Below are positions 18,496-21,557 of a stretch of DNA of 21,557 nt, piece by piece. Numbering within the stretch: the stretch's first letter is position 1; each line of letters starts with the position of its first letter. The notes beneath the pieces are model-generated. The model was given only the letters and a program-made list of their open reading frames with translations, did no database searches and was not told the DNA's origin. The translations under genes and the position numbers were made by a program. Source of the DNA: Carex sylvatica (taxonomy: Eukaryota > Streptophyta > Magnoliopsida > Poales > Cyperaceae); NCBI GenBank assembly GCA_964058845.1, contig CAXKVR010000879.1, positions 1 through 21,557 on the forward strand, read 5' to 3'.

Positions 18496-19448
18496 TGACT
18501 GTCCTGCGGTCATCTAACTCTGCAATAAGAGTTAATGGATCCTTGACACGTTATTTCACTCACCAAAGGGGTCTCAGACAGGGTGATCTGTTATCACCGA
18601 TGCTTTTTTTATTGGTTACTGATGTGCTCCAGAGATTTATAGCAGCCGTGGCAAATATTATGCAGCCGGAGGTCGCGATTCCCCCGCAGGCAATCCAGTT
18701 TATGGATGATACAATATTATTCATCGAGGCACACCCACAGAATCAAAGGATTTTGTCCACCATCCTAAACCGGTTCCAAGATCTAACAGGTTTAACAGTC
18801 AATCGACTGAAGAGCGGTTATGTGCCTATCTCTCTCCCATCTGGTAGATTACCAACGGTGACTACAATTTTTGGATGCGGTCCATTGGAATTGCCACTGA
18901 AATATTTGGGACTACCGCTGACAAAAAAGAGGCCAGCCAAGCATCTCTACCAGCTCATCATCGAGGCAGTGCGAAAGAGGTTGGCAGGATGGAAGGCAAA
19001 GCTATTATCCTTCGGAGGGAGACTAACTTTGATTAAGTCGATCATTCGGCGATCCCTCTACATTATATGCAGGCTGTTAGAATCCCGAAGGGAGTGGTTC
19101 AATAGCTCGACAGGTTTCAACAGAAGTTTTTATGGAAGGGAAATGAAGAGTGTAAGGGTATTAATTGTCTCGTCAACTGGGAAAGGGTGTGTGAACTGAG
19201 GTCAAATGGAGGCCTGGGAATCACCAATCTGGCTGGCAGCACAAAATGAGGCACTGCTCTTAAAGTGGTTATAGAGCTCGAGAGTGAACCCCAGGGACAC
19301 TGGGCAATGACAATTAACTGGCTATATGGCATCCAATCTATCGCCCACCTCTCGACGGTGCAAATAGACTCTTTTTTCATTTGAAGCTTGCAGGACCTCA
19401 TACCATTGTTCACCATCTCAGCGGTACGGGCAACTGATGGTTCCTTAT
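18496..19448 (+). pseudogene. LINE B: 5'-truncated reverse transcriptase part of a non-LTR retrotransposon, cut off at the 3' side
   Basis: The reading frame begins TVLRSSNSAIRVNGSLTRYF (18499 on), then RGLRQGDLLSPMLF (RT motif region), QFMDDTILF with the catalytic Asp pair of RT, and LKYLGLPLTKKRPAKH and W..KLLSFGGRLTLIKSI, all typical of plant LINE ORF2. The main frame runs to 19199; later bases match the family only with frameshifts (GLGITNLA near 19212). It ends with DLIPLFTISAVRATDGSL at 19393-19446, homologous to the start of LINE A. Homology stops after ttccttat at 19448, where an LTR-like TGTGACA begins. Seen: RT decay and both truncations. Inferred: same ancestral insertion as LINE A. 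Confidence 0.88.
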
Positions 19449-21557
19449 TGTGACATAATAAATATTTTATACTGACTGATTGAATTAAGGCGTTAAGAAT
19501 CGAATAATAAATATAGAAAAACGGTCCAGTGCGGATGGATGACCCGCACTGCGGGTGGCTTCACCCGCACTGGGACAATTTTCCTTAACGAATTCCTGTG
19601 ATTTTCACTGGGTGCGGATGGTGGTGCGGATGGGCACACGCACTGCGGGTGAGTTCTATACTCTTCTGAAAATTTCGCTAAGTACTGGATGCGGATGGGG
19701 ATCATCCGCACTGAGCTCAGTGCGTCCGCACTAGGCTCGGACATTTTTCTGCGCCGTGAGTGCGGCTGGACGGATCCGCAGTGCGGATGATCGGTCCGCA
19801 CTGGGATGTGTTGGCTATTTGCGGAATGAATGCGACTGGATGGATCCGCAGTGCGGATGAAAGATCCGCACTGGGGTGTATTATGTGCTATTTTTGATAT
19901 TTTTTAGGGACTTATTTGCAAAATGGATAAACTAAACATCTTCTCTCTTTATTTTTATCTTTTTAATAAATAAAAACATTACATAAGGATCTATTTGTAA
20001 TAAATATTTTCAAGTTTGGTAATATTAATAAAATGGAGGGGTATATGTGCAAAATTCCAATTATTAAATGAAATCCCTTTCTTCTTCATTTCATTCCACC
20101 GTAATATTTGAAGGAATTCGTAAGGCTAGGGTTAGAGCCGAAGCAAAAAGGGAAAGAGAGAGAGAGAGAAATTAAACGCGGAAACTGATCGGACTGACCG
20201 GAAAATCGAGAGTCGAGCTGAATTGACGATCCTTGATCGATTAGAAAGCTTCAATTTGGTATATATTTCTCCTTTGGTAATCTCTTGAAAATCCTAATTT
20301 ATTCGATTTATTCGATTTGTCATGATTTCGGTTGAAACTTGTGATTAGGGTTTCGTAATCGAGTTCTAGCTCGATTAGTTGTTAATTTGTGATAATTGAT
20401 ACGATTTATCTTCCTTTTCTCTTGGAAACCCTAATTTCATTTGATTTGTTATATTTTGGTGAAATTCGAAGTCGAATTTGATTTGAAATGTTATAACTCG
20501 ATAATCGGATTGATTTTCTTGTGGAATTTGGAATTGAACTAAGGTTTTGGGGTTGGATTGTAATGGAAATGAATTATGATAGTTTCATGTGAAATTCGGG
20601 AAATTCGGGAATTAATCGAGTTATAACTTTGTAAAGCATATCGATTCATGTTGTTTATTCAGAACTACTGATGAATATGGAATCCGAATTAGGGTTTGGT
20701 AATGGTGTTAATTATCCGATATTAATCGAACGCGTTAATCGAATTTAACGTGTAAAATAGGTGGTAATCATACGAGGCAAAGGATTTCTGGATCGTTCGA
20801 GACGCCTGAGCCTTAGTCGAGCGTGCTATTACTCAGGTGCGGGGTTTCTGGACTTGTCTGATAGTTTATATTCAGAAATTAAACTGTGTTTTGATTCATG
20901 TAATTAAACTGTGTTTCGATTCATATGCATTGCATTGCCCAAATAAAGTGAAACTCGAATTGTTTAAATCTGATTGATTTGCATGCTGGTATGGTTATTA
21001 TTTGTGTTGATCTGAATGATCTGATTTTGGAATTAAAGTCACCGTGCTTTATATCACCATCGGTTGGTGGATATGGTATTATGGTCATCCACCGTGATGA
21101 CGTCACCCAGGGGGTGAATCCGGATTTGTCAAAGTCTAATGCATGGACGTTTGATGCTCAGTGTTCTAAAGCTTTAGATCGTCTGACCTTCGGCAGTTCC
21201 CAGTACCGGTTGGGACGAAGGGTAAGTGACTTTGTACTATGATTTTGGATGTGGTGACTGTGTATCGGATGGCATTACCCAGGGGGTATTGCGTTTGGAT
21301 GGTCAGTTGGATTTATATGGATTTCCGGATATGAATTAGAACCAGACTTTTAATTAAACAGTTAAGCCTGTAACTACAGATGAGTGTCATGAGAAAAGGT
21401 TTTACCTGGTACAGCCGTCTGTAGGTGTCTGTAACCCTACAGATGAGTGGGAACGAATTGGGGTCCAGTTTGGTGGAACATCTGTAGTTACTACCAGATA
21501 TTCTGAAATCGAGTTAAACCAAACATTGTGTGCTTGAATTTCATCTTGGCAATTCCT
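19449..21557 (+). mobile_element. Probable long LTR (5' LTR or solo LTR) of a retrotransposon, partial
   Basis: LINE homology breaks exactly where TGTGACATAATAAATA starts; LTRs begin with TG. The following 2.1 kb lacks genes but shows LTR-like traits: a stretch with repeated GTGCGGAT (19525-19880), a (GA)n leader at 20154-20169 followed by T-rich and 'ctagggtt'-type sequence resembling an R/U5 leader, and later short repeats (cacccagggggtg at 21104 and ttacccagggggta at 21276; 'tacagatgagtg' twice in 21360-21450, with an inverted relative near 21480). Orientation plus is inferred from the leader order. No TG..CA end, primer site or coding domain lies in the window, so this is a working call; a host gene's 5' region is the alternative for 20100 onward. 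Confidence 0.45.
19525..19885. repeat. G/C-rich block of interspersed and inverted GTGCGGAT / ATCCGCAC words
   Basis: More than a dozen copies of GTGCGGAT, CCGCACTG and variants occur in both orientations within 360 bases, in otherwise A/T-rich DNA. The last part is a 70-bp direct repeat (ggatccgcagtgcggatga at 19772 and 19842). Adjacent inverted words would form several short hairpins. Confidence 0.85.

Noticed and set aside
19493..19801. Minus-strand 102-codon ORF in the GTGCGGAT block
   Set aside because: Composition follows the repeated words; no recognised domain.
20979..21242. 87-codon plus-strand ORF near the right edge
   Set aside because: No recognisable family, no conserved motif, and it lies in the presumed LTR with repeated words around it; a chance ORF is likelier.

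Overview
The window is plant nuclear DNA, most likely from a monocot. It holds spliced genes with GT..AG introns, a chalcone synthase of monocot type, and a dense nest of plant transposons: CACTA/En-Spm, LINE, foldback MITE, a possible SINE and an LTR retroelement. Only one gene looks like an intact host gene: a three-exon type III polyketide synthase, near-certainly chalcone synthase (CHS), on the minus strand at 13127-14528.

Layout. Positions 1-12209 are one large degenerate CACTA transposon (CACTA1). Its far end lies left of the window. Its near end is CACTAGTG at 12202-12209, followed by ATT. Both of its genes read leftward. Gene 1 (6568-9939) is a TNP2-type transposase with two in-frame stops. 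Gene 2 (1-3900) is a spliced gene with a TNPA/Ptta-like N-terminal half, a DUF8039-like middle and a Ulp1-like (C48) cysteine protease end. Gene 2 is also broken by two stops, one of them two codons before the catalytic Cys. Palindromes built on ATCGGTT fill the element's end (11171-11286, 12014-12193). They also fill the spacer between the two genes (3933-4382, 5281-6205). Near its right end the element carries what looks like a captured first exon of a SINA-like RING E3 ligase gene (11586-11828). A foldback MITE sits inside it at 4512-4940, and a second MITE copy lies at 15650-16042.

Positions 12210-12967 are the 3' half of a LINE, interrupted by CACTA1. Next come CHS and its promoter, a possible SINE remnant, the second MITE and a short non-autonomous CACTA element (CACTA2, 16808-18454, TSD AAT) whose ends match CACTA1. 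Positions 18496-19448 hold the 5' half of a LINE of the same family. It is uninterrupted at the exact point where CACTA1 entered the other copy. From 19449 to the end is probably a long LTR retroelement terminal repeat that cut this LINE off.

The main finding links the two LINE pieces. A 12-base sequence directly follows the poly(A) of the left LINE and directly precedes the 5' end of the right one, as the two target-site duplicates of one LINE insertion would. Together with the uninterrupted insertion site, this implies that the CHS gene lies between two copies of a tandemly duplicated segment. Other points of interest are an extra second intron in CHS, the ATCGGTT hairpin arrays placed at both transposon promoters, and one element carrying both a SUMO-protease-like domain and a RING-E3 fragment.
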